Source of the DNA: CAVPRW01 sp046727435 [NCBI: bacterium]
Lineage (GTDB): Bacteria > Tectomicrobia > Entotheonellia > J063
Reading direction: 5' to 3'
NCBI GenBank assembly: GCA_046727435.1
Contig: JBKPCR010000340.1
Span: 1-13,305, forward strand
Length of the DNA: 13,305 bases
Below, piece by piece: positions 7,689 to 13,305 of the stretch. Within the stretch, counting starts at the first letter, position 1. Each line of letters starts with the position of its first letter. Both the position numbers and the translations under genes were made by a program. Below the pieces are notes generated by a model. It worked only from the letters and a program-made list of their open reading frames with translations. It was not told the DNA's origin and did not search any database.

Positions 7689-8215
7689 GCATAGCCTCCC
7701 AGTGTGTCCCGCAGGCGGCAAACCGCCCGAAAGAGATGGCGCTTCACGCTACCAACCGTCAGTCCTAACGCCTCGGCGACAGCGGCCGTTGAGTAGCCTT
7801 CGACATACCGCAGGGCAAACACCTCGCGCTGGCGCGTTGGCAGCGCCTGAAACGCCTGCCAGATGCGCGCCTGCCGCTCTCGGTTGAGGGCCTCGTCTTC
7901 GAGGGTGCGCCCCGCCTGCGGGCGTTCGGCGACTTTTCCACGGGCTGTCGGCGCCGTACGCCACCACTTCCACCACCCCGAACGCCGGCGGTCGTGACAC
8001 ACGTTGCGGGTCACACGGGTGAGCCAGGGGTCCCAGGCCGCAGGACGATGTGGACTTCGTAAGATCACGAGCAGCTTCAAGAAGACCTCCTGTACCACAT
8101 CCTCGGCTTCGTGTGGGTCATCGAGCCACAGACGACACAGCCGTACGAGCCGCGCATAATGCGTGCGGTACAGCGCCTCGTACTCCCCCTGGTCGACTGG
8201 CATGGGATGCATCAT
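7685..8215 (-). CDS. ECF-type RNA polymerase sigma factor
   Basis: A 176-residue protein of usual ECF length. Sigma region 2 spans residues about 12-75 (YEALYRTHYARLVRLC, then DPHEAEDVVQEVFLKLL). Region 4 is near the C-terminus (LPTRQREVFALRYVEGYS, then VGSVKRHLFRA), with a basic Trp-rich linker between them. Three ATG codons (8215, 8212, 8203) compete; an AAGGA touches the first, so the second or third may be the true start. It overlaps the anti-sigma gene by 4 bases. It probably drives the envelope-redox genes downstream and itself, but I could not find a matching promoter pair with confidence. Confidence 0.9.
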   Translation of the reverse strand: MMHPMPVDQGEYEALYRTHYARLVRLCRLWLDDPHEAEDVVQEVFLKLLVILRSPHRPAAWDPWLTRVTRNVCHDRRRSGWWKWWRTAPTARGKVAERPQAGRTLEDEALNRERQARIWQAFQALPTRQREVFALRYVEGYSTAAVAEALGLTVGSVKRHLFRAVCRLRDTLGGYA

Positions 8216-8536
8216 TCCTTACTCGCCCCGAGTTCCCTTTATGAGTATGACCGAATCAGCCTTGCGTTTGGTTGACATACCAGTGCAAGCCCGGCACAAA
8301 CCCTTATCCATATTCAGGAGCCTATCGGCAGCGTGAGCACAGAGGTGACGCACAAGATTTTTGCAGCGCTCGATAAACGCACCGGCCGCATTCCCTACAG
8401 TAATCCAACAAAAGAATCTCGGTTTTCAGGCCCTGGTGGTATAACAGAGTTCAATACACACAGGGGAGGGCCTGAGAATGTTGACCATCACCAACCTCAC
8501 GGTCCAAACCTGCTCAGAAACTTCAGACGTTCGGGA
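8216..8536. other. intergenic region upstream of the sigma gene
   Basis: 321 bases between the IS110 remnant and the sigma gene. It must hold the promoter of the minus-strand cluster unless transcription enters from further upstream. I see no convincing -35/-10 pair and no coding sequence; short frames here lack ribosome sites and family resemblance. Confidence 0.5.
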
Positions 8537-9022
8537 TCAGGCAGGTGACTCTACGAGCGTCAGGCCAAGGCGGGCGGCCTTTTTCCGTATCGCAGCGAGT
8601 TCCCGGGCACGCGTCCTCTGCGTGTATTCCTCAGGGCTCATATCACAGAATGGGGTGCGATGCGTGAGCATGTGATACACCATGCGTGCGATTTTGTGGG
8701 CCGTCGCGACAATGGCAGATTTGGGACCTAGGCGAGCTCGCATCCGTCGATAGTACGCCCCTAAGCCACTCTGGCTCCGGCCAGCGGCTTGGGCAGCTAG
8801 GCGAAACGCTTGACCGGCACGATTGCGCGTCTTGAGTGTATGGCGGCGTAACACTTTCCCCCCGGAGATCTCGTGGCGTGGTGCGAGTCCCAACCATGCA
8901 CAAAAAGCCTTTTCGTTAGGCCACTTCCTCATGTCCAAGCCGATTTCCGACAGGATCGTTTGCGCCGTGCTGGCTTGCAGGCCAGGGATCGCCAGTAAAT
9001 CCACGCCCGTGCGTTGATAGAG
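8537..9022 (-). pseudogene. IS110-family transposase, C-terminal remnant
   Basis: About 161 codons matching the Transposase_20 half of IS110 transposases: LLAIPGLQASTAQTILSEIG (the helix-hairpin-helix-like start), AFCAWLGLAPRHEISGGKV, a basic RRHTLKTRNRAGQAFRLAA stretch, the GAYYRRMRARLGP motif and a closing IARMVYHML. The frame runs up to LYQRTGVD and is then cut by a TAA at 9025-9023. The N-terminal DEDD catalytic half is absent upstream, so this is an inactive 5'-truncated copy. It differs in sequence from the IS110 copy at 9687-10940, so they are two separate elements. The apparent GTG start at 9004 is an artefact of truncation. Confidence 0.85.
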
Positions 9023-9025
9023 TTA

Positions 9026-9650
9026 GCGGCCGCAGTCGTTCCAAAACCTACGGTAAGGGGTGTGATAGCTCCGTAATGCGCTACCGAAGCGACTATCCCG
9101 AGAAGGCACCTCTTCGGGAAAGTTGTGGCCCAGAGTAACGTATTTTCAAACGGGTGCTCGTCCTCCTTGGTCGTGTTGAGCCACGCTTTTTGGTGTTGAT
9201 TGTCAGAATTACAGTCGCCTTTTGCCATATAACGTGTCACGGTTTTATTGGCGCTCAGCCCCTTGCTTCTGCCTCATAACCTGTCGCTGCAGCAGATGGG
9301 CGTTTTTGCCGTGCTCGAAAACCTGCTGATGCGCCCTTGCTGACACGATATGTGGCAGAACCGACAGAGTATAGGAAGTACAAACGCCATTTTTCCCTCG
9401 CCCCACCGCCCGCCTGCCGCCGGCTGCCGCTGCTCGCTCATGGCGATGGTGGCGGCCCCAGCACGCAGCCGCAGCGCGCCGCAGCGGCGCCAGCAAGGCG
9501 TAGCGCGGCTTAGCGCAGCCTGGACAGGCGGCTTAGGATGGGGTACGGTAGCGTCTCAGGGGTTTCCCGGGGTCGAGGGCCTTGGGTCGGCCGGTCCGGA
9601 AAAGCGGGGAGCTGGGAGGGCCGTGTCAACGCCATAACCAGCCGAACCAC
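9026..9650. other. gene-poor GC-rich stretch
   Basis: About 625 bases between the two IS110 copies with no gene I can support. The centre (about 9390-9520) is dense in GCNGC steps and includes a GCGCCG-CAG-CGGCGC hairpin at 9476-9490. Frames here have atypical composition and no recognisable domain. It may be scrambled remains of mobile elements. Confidence 0.5.
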
Positions 9651-9660
9651 TCATCTGAGG
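9651..9660. repeat. direct repeat, left copy
   Basis: TCATCTGAGG, identical and in the same orientation as 11040-11049. The pair brackets the IS110 transposase with 26 bases of spacing on its 3' side. Possible element boundary or core duplication; a chance match of ten bases cannot be excluded. Confidence 0.4.
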
Positions 9661-9686
9661 CCTGCGAGTCAAGAGGTATCTGATGG

Positions 9687-10940
9687 TCACGAAGGATTAT
9701 TTGCCGCAAAGGTCAAGAGCGGTGAACCCTTCTTCCTCAGGCTCTCTAAGTACCTCACTGCGCTGTAGGGCGTGCGTGTTTGCCAACACTGATAGATGAT
9801 GCGGATCCACTTGAACGCCAAGGCTCTCACGGCGGCCTGATGACTTTTGCCACGGGCTCGTGGCGACATGTCAGAGGCTCTGGCCCAGAATGAATGGTTG
9901 ATGGACTCTCCGGCATACGCATGGAACGACTGCCGCCGGAACGTCGGACAGCAGTAGCGCCATCGGATCCAGGTCGACTTCCCACGGCGTTCCATCACGG
10001 GGGCCACACCGGAGAAGCAGCGCAGCTCATCCACCGTGGTCCACCGGTCTCTTACAGTGCCCCTAGCCGCCGTGAGGCGTGCCGCGTAGACGGTGCCGGC
10101 GCCAGGCAGCGAAGCCAACAGGTGATAATCCTCATGCGTGCGACACAGCGGCTCAATCTCGTGATCAAACGCACGGATGGCCTCAATGGTGGTCTTCATC
10201 TGCGTCGCTCAGGCGTTGATCATGAGCACGGAGGAGGTCATCACGGCCTGATCTGTGGTCAATGGTACGGCTTCTTTGATGGCCGCCATCCGGCACGAGA
10301 TCGTCTCTCGACGCACGGAGTGATGCGCATGAAAGAACGTTTCGAGGGTCGCTGGCCTCACCTTCTTGAGCGCCTCGACCGTCGGCCAGCGGAGCAGCCA
10401 ATCGCAGACGAGGAGGGTGCGGATGTCATCAAACCAGTGTAAGATCTGCGGGAAATAGGCTTTCAACAAGGCCGTCATCCGATGGCTGAGCCGGGTGCGG
10501 TCATGGACCAGGCGACGTCTGTACTCCACGAGAGATTGGAGCGTCCGTGTCTTGGCATGATCGGGCCGCCAGGCCTTGAGCCGGTCCCGATGCTGGACGA
10601 GCCGTTCGAGCCGAGAGTGCGCATCCCGCGGATCATCCTTGGCTCGGCTGGGCGAGAACGCTTCACGGTACTTGGCCAGCGTGGTCGGGTGAATGGGGTA
10701 GAGGACCAAAAAGTCGTATGTCAAGAGCGCAGAGATGAGTGGACCACGAGACTGCTCCAGACAGACGGCAATCGGCCGGCCGCCAAAGCGGATGCGCCAC
10801 GCGGTGGCCCAGGCCTCAAGCGCTTCCGGAGTGTGCTGGAGAATCAGGGACTCCTTCTTGCCAGTCGCGACATCAACCAGACAGCTATCATGCTTGGTGT
10901 CTGACCAATCAATGGCGACAAAGGCCGCAAACGGTTCCAT
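9687..10940 (-). pseudogene. IS110-family transposase interrupted by an in-frame TGA
   Basis: 417 codons in one frame, the usual IS110 length, broken only by TGA 10211-10209 (codon 244). N-terminal half: the RuvC-like DEDD domain with AIDWSDTKHD (D10), the CLEQSRG glutamate and KDDPRDA aspartates. C-terminal half: Transposase_20 with LLASLPGAGTVYAARL, ELRCFSGVAPVMERRGKS, a catalytic-type serine region (HSFWARASDMS) and ALAFKWIRIIYQCW. AGGAGG lies eight bases before ATG 10940. A CGA-to-TGA change would explain the stop, since ATQMKTTIEAIRAFDHEIE continues at once. Without readthrough it gives two half-proteins, so it is probably dead or recently inactivated. It lies beside a cassette array; some IS1111/IS110 elements insert into attC sites. 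Confidence 0.85.
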
Positions 10941-11039
10941 AGACCTTCCTCCTGTGTGGGCGATAACGCCCCGTATGTGTGGGAAACATGCGCGCTGCAG
11001 CTCAGCGAAATCGTTCTAGAAGAGTCATGCTCTCAGACA
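10941..11039 (-). other. 5' non-coding end of the IS110 element, possible bridge-RNA region
   Basis: 99 bases between the transposase start and the direct repeat at 11040. IS110-group elements are known to encode a structured guide (bridge) RNA in the non-coding end upstream of the transposase. Apart from the ribosome site I cannot recognise the RNA's loops by eye, and the stretch is short for one, so the RNA may extend past the repeat. Confidence 0.25.
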
Positions 11040-11049
11040 TCATCTGAGG
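11040..11049. repeat. direct repeat, right copy
   Basis: TCATCTGAGG, the second copy of the ten-base repeat at 9651-9660. If these mark the insertion, the element is about 1.39 kb. Confidence 0.4.
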
Positions 11050-11075
11050 ATTCGTTGAAGAGCGACAGCCGTAGC

Positions 11076-11137
11076 GGGGGTGCGAAGCCGTGGTGATACG
11101 CGTCGTCGCCGCTCAGGCGTGCACATTCGTCACCCCC
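11076..11137. repeat. bulged inverted repeat, possible degenerate attC or IS end
   Basis: GGGGGTGCGAA (11076-11086) pairs with TTCGTCACCCCC (11126-11137) as an 11-bp stem with one unpaired T. A GTTCCAG box follows at 11146-11152. This has the style of the three better attC-like sites to its right, but I see no matching AAC box on its left. It could equally belong to the neighbouring IS110 end. Confidence 0.35.
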
Positions 11138-11211
11138 ATGTGCATGTTCCAGGCTCTTCTTACAACCTAAGACTGGAGCGAGTCACCTGTCCAAGGAAGT
11201 ACGAGCGAGAT

Positions 11212-11309
11212 GAGCCCGGAATACCTATAATGGCGTGCAGGCGACGGCTTACAGCGTACGCTCGTTCCTCGCTCCCGCTTCCGGCCGCGCCTGACGCCTA
11301 GCGTTCGGG
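11212..11309 (+). other. attC-like site upstream of the hydrolase cassette
   Basis: Left arm GGCGT-G-CAGGCG-A-CGGC (11232-11248) pairs with right arm GCCGCGCCTGACGCC (11284-11298): 15 bp with two unpaired bases, G11237 and A11244, both on the left arm. Unpaired bases on one arm are the hallmark of folded attC sites. The right box is GTTCGGG (11303-11309) and the degenerate left box GAGCCCGGAAT (11212-11222). That left box is nearly complementary to GTTCCAGGCTC at 11146-11156, which would make 11147-11303 a very short cassette with no gene of its own. Confidence 0.6.
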
Positions 11310-11376
11310 GGCATGTCGACTACACCGTCAGTGTTGGGGAACTGGCGGTGCAAGATTGCCTTACAGGAGGGCTTCG

Positions 11377-12336
11377 ATGTTGGCAAAGGTCATTATACTT
11401 GCTGCGATGCTGATCAGCACGGTCATGCTTCAGGGGGCTGTGAATGCGCAGGACGCCTTCCGTGTCACTCTCCTGGAGACCGGAACGCCAAGGCCTGATC
11501 CACAACGGTTCGGACCCGCCACGCTAGTCGAGGTTGGCAATCAGAAGCTGCTGTTCGATGCGGGACGAGGCGCACCCATAAGGCTCTCCCAGCTACGCAT
11601 TCCGTTGGCAAGTATCGATGTGCTGTTCATCACGCACTATCACTCCGACCATGTGAGTGGGATTCCCGATCTTTGGCTCACGGCCTGGTTGCCCGGAGGC
11701 GGAGGCCGGAAACAGCCATGGCGGGTGATCGGGCCAACAGGCGCCGAGGAGCTCATGGCCAACCTGAAACGGGCCTACGCCGCTGATGTGCGCATCCGCA
11801 TCGCCGATCAAAAGCTGCCACCGGAGGGGGCCGCGGTTCTCACGGAGGAGTTCGCATCAGACGGCGTCGTCCACGAACGAGACGGCGTTCGCGTGACCGC
11901 CTTTGAAGTGGACCACGGCGATGCCATCAAACCGGCTTACGGCTATCGGATTGATTACAAAGGCCGAGCCGTACTCATTTCGGGTGACACCCGCTTCAGC
12001 GAGAACTTGATCCGTCACGGGATGGGGGTGGACCTGCTGGTGCACGCGATTGCGGGAGCCAAACCGGAGCTGCTGGAAAACATTGTCGTGCGGCGCATTC
12101 TCGACCATCACACCTTGCCTCCGCAAGCGGCGACCGTGTTCAACCGCACCAAACCGAAGCTCGCCGTATATACGCATTTCGTCTTGCAGCGCACGGAAAC
12201 GGTTCCACGGCCGACTGTTGAGGAGATTGTCGCCGAAACGCGGAAGACCTATGCCGGGCCATTGCAAGCCGGCGAAGATTTGATGAGCTTCGACATCACG
12301 GAAGCTGGCGTGCAGGTCAACCCGCCCCCGCGGTGA
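11377..12336 (+). CDS. exported metallo-beta-lactamase-fold hydrolase
   Basis: A 319-residue protein. ATG 11377 follows AGGAGG by six bases; an in-frame TTG at 11356 is upstream of that ribosome site and unlikely. Signal peptide of 24 residues (ending AVNAQ). The zinc motif is H87-Y-H89-S-D91-H92 (FITHYHSDHVSG); further ligands are the His in FEVDHGDAI, the Asp in LISGDTRFS and a last His in VYTHFV. This is the RNase Z/arylsulfatase-like branch of the fold rather than classic class B beta-lactamases. Export rules out tRNA processing, so a phosphodiester, sulfate or lactone substrate outside the cytoplasm is likelier. It lies between two attC-like sites in cassette orientation, with only about 70 bases before its start. 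Confidence 0.87.
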   Translation: MLAKVIILAAMLISTVMLQGAVNAQDAFRVTLLETGTPRPDPQRFGPATLVEVGNQKLLFDAGRGAPIRLSQLRIPLASIDVLFITHYHSDHVSGIPDLWLTAWLPGGGGRKQPWRVIGPTGAEELMANLKRAYAADVRIRIADQKLPPEGAAVLTEEFASDGVVHERDGVRVTAFEVDHGDAIKPAYGYRIDYKGRAVLISGDTRFSENLIRHGMGVDLLVHAIAGAKPELLENIVVRRILDHHTLPPQAATVFNRTKPKLAVYTHFVLQRTETVPRPTVEEIVAETRKTYAGPLQAGEDLMSFDITEAGVQVNPPPR

Positions 12337-12390
12337 CCAAGCCGGAGTCATCTGCGATGGCTCAAGCCAGCACAGTTCCAGTGCGCGTGC

Positions 12391-12474
12391 CACCGAACCA
12401 CGCACTGGAGCCGACCGCCCACAGCGTCCGCTGCGCTCCCGCCATTGGCGGCGGCTCACCGCAAGCGTTAGCCC
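12391..12474 (+). other. attC-like site after the hydrolase gene
   Basis: GAGCCG-A-CCGCC (12408-12419) pairs with GGCGGCGGCTC (12447-12457): 11 bp, perfect but for unpaired A12414. Outer boxes are ACCGAAC (12392-12398) and GTTAGCC (12467-12473). The left box CCGAAC is exactly complementary to GTTCGG at the start of this cassette (11303-11308), as expected if the cassette was once a circle. Span about 82 bases, within the attC range. Confidence 0.72.
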
Positions 12475-12555
12475 GCTTGTCCGAAGCTACACGTCATGTG
12501 GGGTCGCTTGCAAGAGCCATACGAGGTGTCCTCGTCACATCCAAGAGCTGGTCGT

Positions 12556-13056
12556 ATGCGCAAACCTGTCTTTGAAATTCGGCCTTCGCCCATTCACGGG
12601 CGCGGCGCCTTCGCCACCCGGCGCATCCGCCAAGGGACGCGGATCATCGAATATACCGGCGAGCGGCTCACCCCGTCGGCAGCCAATGCCCGGTATGACG
12701 ATGACCACAGTGAGCATCCGCACGTCCTCTTGTTCACCGTGGATCGACGGACGGTCATTGATGCGGGGGTGGGGGGCAATGAGGCACAATATTTCAATCA
12801 CTCGTGCGCCCCGAACTGCGAAGCGGTGACCGAGCAGAGGCGGGTGTATCTTGAAGCCTTGCGCACGATCGCAGCGGGCGAAGAATTGACCTATGATTAC
12901 CAGCTGGAGCGTGGGCGGTGGCCTCCAGCCGAGTGGGAGCGACGGTATGCCTGTCGGTGTGGGGCCGCCACCTGTCGCGGGACGATGCTGGCGCCACCAC
13001 CGAGGCGGAAGCCGCGCAGAGGACGAAAGGTGGCCAAGCAGCACAGGGCGGGCTAG
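12556..13056 (+). CDS. SET-domain protein (protein-lysine methyltransferase type)
   Basis: A 166-residue protein consisting of little more than one SET domain: PSPIHGRGAFA and GTRIIEYTGE at the start, VIDAGVGGNEAQYFNHSCAPNC (the NHSC core at residues 81-84), GEELTYDY (108-115) and a post-SET zinc cluster C133-x-C135-x4-C140. The NHSC and ELTYDY pieces bind S-adenosylmethionine and the target lysine. The last 20 residues are very basic (RRKPRRGRK), suggesting DNA or RNA contact. Substrate unknown in bacteria. The ATG at 12556 starts just before the domain; an upstream ATG at 12496 would add 20 residues. Its TAG stop (13054-13056) lies inside the left box of the next attC-like site, typical of a cassette gene. 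Confidence 0.88.
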   Translation: MRKPVFEIRPSPIHGRGAFATRRIRQGTRIIEYTGERLTPSAANARYDDDHSEHPHVLLFTVDRRTVIDAGVGGNEAQYFNHSCAPNCEAVTEQRRVYLEALRTIAAGEELTYDYQLERGRWPPAEWERRYACRCGAATCRGTMLAPPPRRKPRRGRKVAKQHRAG

Positions 13057-13119
13057 CAGCGCGCGGCCGTTGACGCGCTGTGCTGCGCTCCGCGTGCAAC
13101 TGAACGCGACCGTTAGGCG
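13050..13119 (+). other. attC-like site after the SET gene
   Basis: Left box GGGCTAGC (13050-13057) differs by one base from the complement of GTTAGCCC at the start of the same cassette (12467-12474). Right box GTTAGGC (13112-13118) is a perfect GTTRRRY. Inside, GTTGACGC (13069-13076) pairs with GCGTGCAAC (13092-13100) with one unpaired G13096. Span about 69 bases. The outer arms pair only partly. Confidence 0.65.
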
Positions 13120-13174
13120 CTCACTACCCGCCATGAATCGTCCTCAACTTTGTCAGTCGCCCGGAACAAGCTTG

Positions 13175-13202
13175 TTGACGTTGTCGCAAGTTATGTTACA
13201 GT
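13175..13202 (+). promoter_or_regulatory. possible promoter of the HigB-like toxin gene
   Basis: TTGACG (13175-13180) and TACAGT (13197-13202) are separated by 16 bases, just before the toxin ATG. Toxin-antitoxin cassettes usually carry their own promoter. The -10 match is moderate. The repeated GTTA steps here could serve as an operator. Confidence 0.4.
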
Positions 13203-13208
13203 TACGAC

Positions 13209-13305
13209 ATGATCAGAAGTTTCAAACATAAAGGACTTGCGGAGTTGTTCGAGCGTGGCCGCAGCCGTCGAGTACGGCAGGATCTGCAAGGACGCTGTTT
13301 GCGGC
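13209..13305 (+). CDS. higB: HigB/RelE-type toxin, 5' part only
   Basis: An open frame from ATG 13209 to the right edge gives 32 residues starting MIRSFKHKGLAELFERGRSR. This opening (MIxSFKHKGL, then LF-E-G) is characteristic of HigB-family mRNA-cleaving ribosome-dependent toxins, about 92 residues long, which are normally followed by a HigA helix-turn-helix antitoxin. The rest of the toxin and any antitoxin lie outside the window. It sits as the third gene of a cassette-like series, and toxin-antitoxin pairs are common cargo of integron arrays. A clear ribosome site is lacking before the ATG, which is also seen in leaderless or weakly translated toxins. Confidence 0.72.
   Translation, partial: MIRSFKHKGLAELFERGRSRRVRQDLQGRCLR

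Noticed and set aside
8929-9240. Minus-strand 103-codon frame overlapping the IS110 remnant
   Set aside because: Its last part is out of frame with the recognisable transposase; the rest resembles nothing I know and has no ribosome site.
9476-9490. GCGCCG-CAG-CGGCGC hairpin as a regulatory element
   Set aside because: It sits in a very GC-rich stretch where short palindromes arise by chance, with no gene nearby and no T-run.
10209-10211. In-frame TGA of the IS110 transposase as a second selenocysteine codon
   Set aside because: No Cys-type site is expected in this part of IS110 transposases, there is no UxxC or redox motif around it, and I see no stable hairpin in the following 40 bases. 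A nonsense change (for example from CGA) is simpler.
10482-10904. Plus-strand open frame opposite the IS110 transposase
   Set aside because: Shadow of the transposase frame; no family resemblance or ribosome site.
1-13305. CRISPR array, tRNA or rRNA genes
   Set aside because: No regularly spaced direct repeats and no cloverleaf or rRNA-like stretch were seen by eye on either strand.

Overview
The window comes from a Gram-negative-type bacterium: it has signal peptides, periplasmic thiol-redox proteins, a Spy/CpxP-like protein and an ECF sigma/anti-sigma pair. It almost certainly decodes UGA as selenocysteine, because one gene carries an in-frame TGA followed by a textbook bacterial SECIS hairpin. 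I cannot name the lineage. An environmental, uncultured-type bacterium (for example Nitrospirota, Methylomirabilota or Acidobacteriota) is a guess from gene content only.

Positions 1-8215, all on the minus strand. Read in transcription order: an ECF sigma factor and its zinc-binding anti-sigma factor (overlapping stop and start), a Spy/CpxP-like periplasmic protein, a remnant of a family-2 glycosyltransferase, a 73-residue exported protein, a 653-residue exported selenoprotein with a UGVC motif (GrdB/UGSC-like), a rhodanese with a lipobox, an exported CXXC redoxin-like protein, a TlpA-like thioredoxin, and a DsbD/ScsB-type transmembrane disulfide reductase that runs off the left edge. Except for the broken glycosyltransferase, the genes downstream of the sigma pair encode exported or membrane proteins, mostly thiol- or sulfur-active. 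My reading is an envelope redox-stress locus in which the DsbD-like protein could bring electrons across the membrane to the thioredoxin-like partners and perhaps to the selenoprotein.

Positions 8216-11049 are a mobile-element zone: a 5'-truncated IS110-family transposase remnant, about 0.6 kb of GC-rich DNA with no gene I can support, and a nearly complete IS110-family transposase broken by one in-frame TGA. A 10-bp direct repeat flanks the latter.

Positions 11050-13305, all on the plus strand, look like part of an integron gene-cassette array. An exported metallo-beta-lactamase-fold hydrolase, a SET-domain protein and the start of a HigB-like toxin are separated by attC-like sites: long imperfect inverted repeats with unpaired bases, and end boxes of the GTTRRRY / RYYYAAC kind. 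The inner box at the 3' end of each complete cassette is complementary to that cassette's own first bases, as expected for a cassette that was once a circle. No integrase gene lies in the window.
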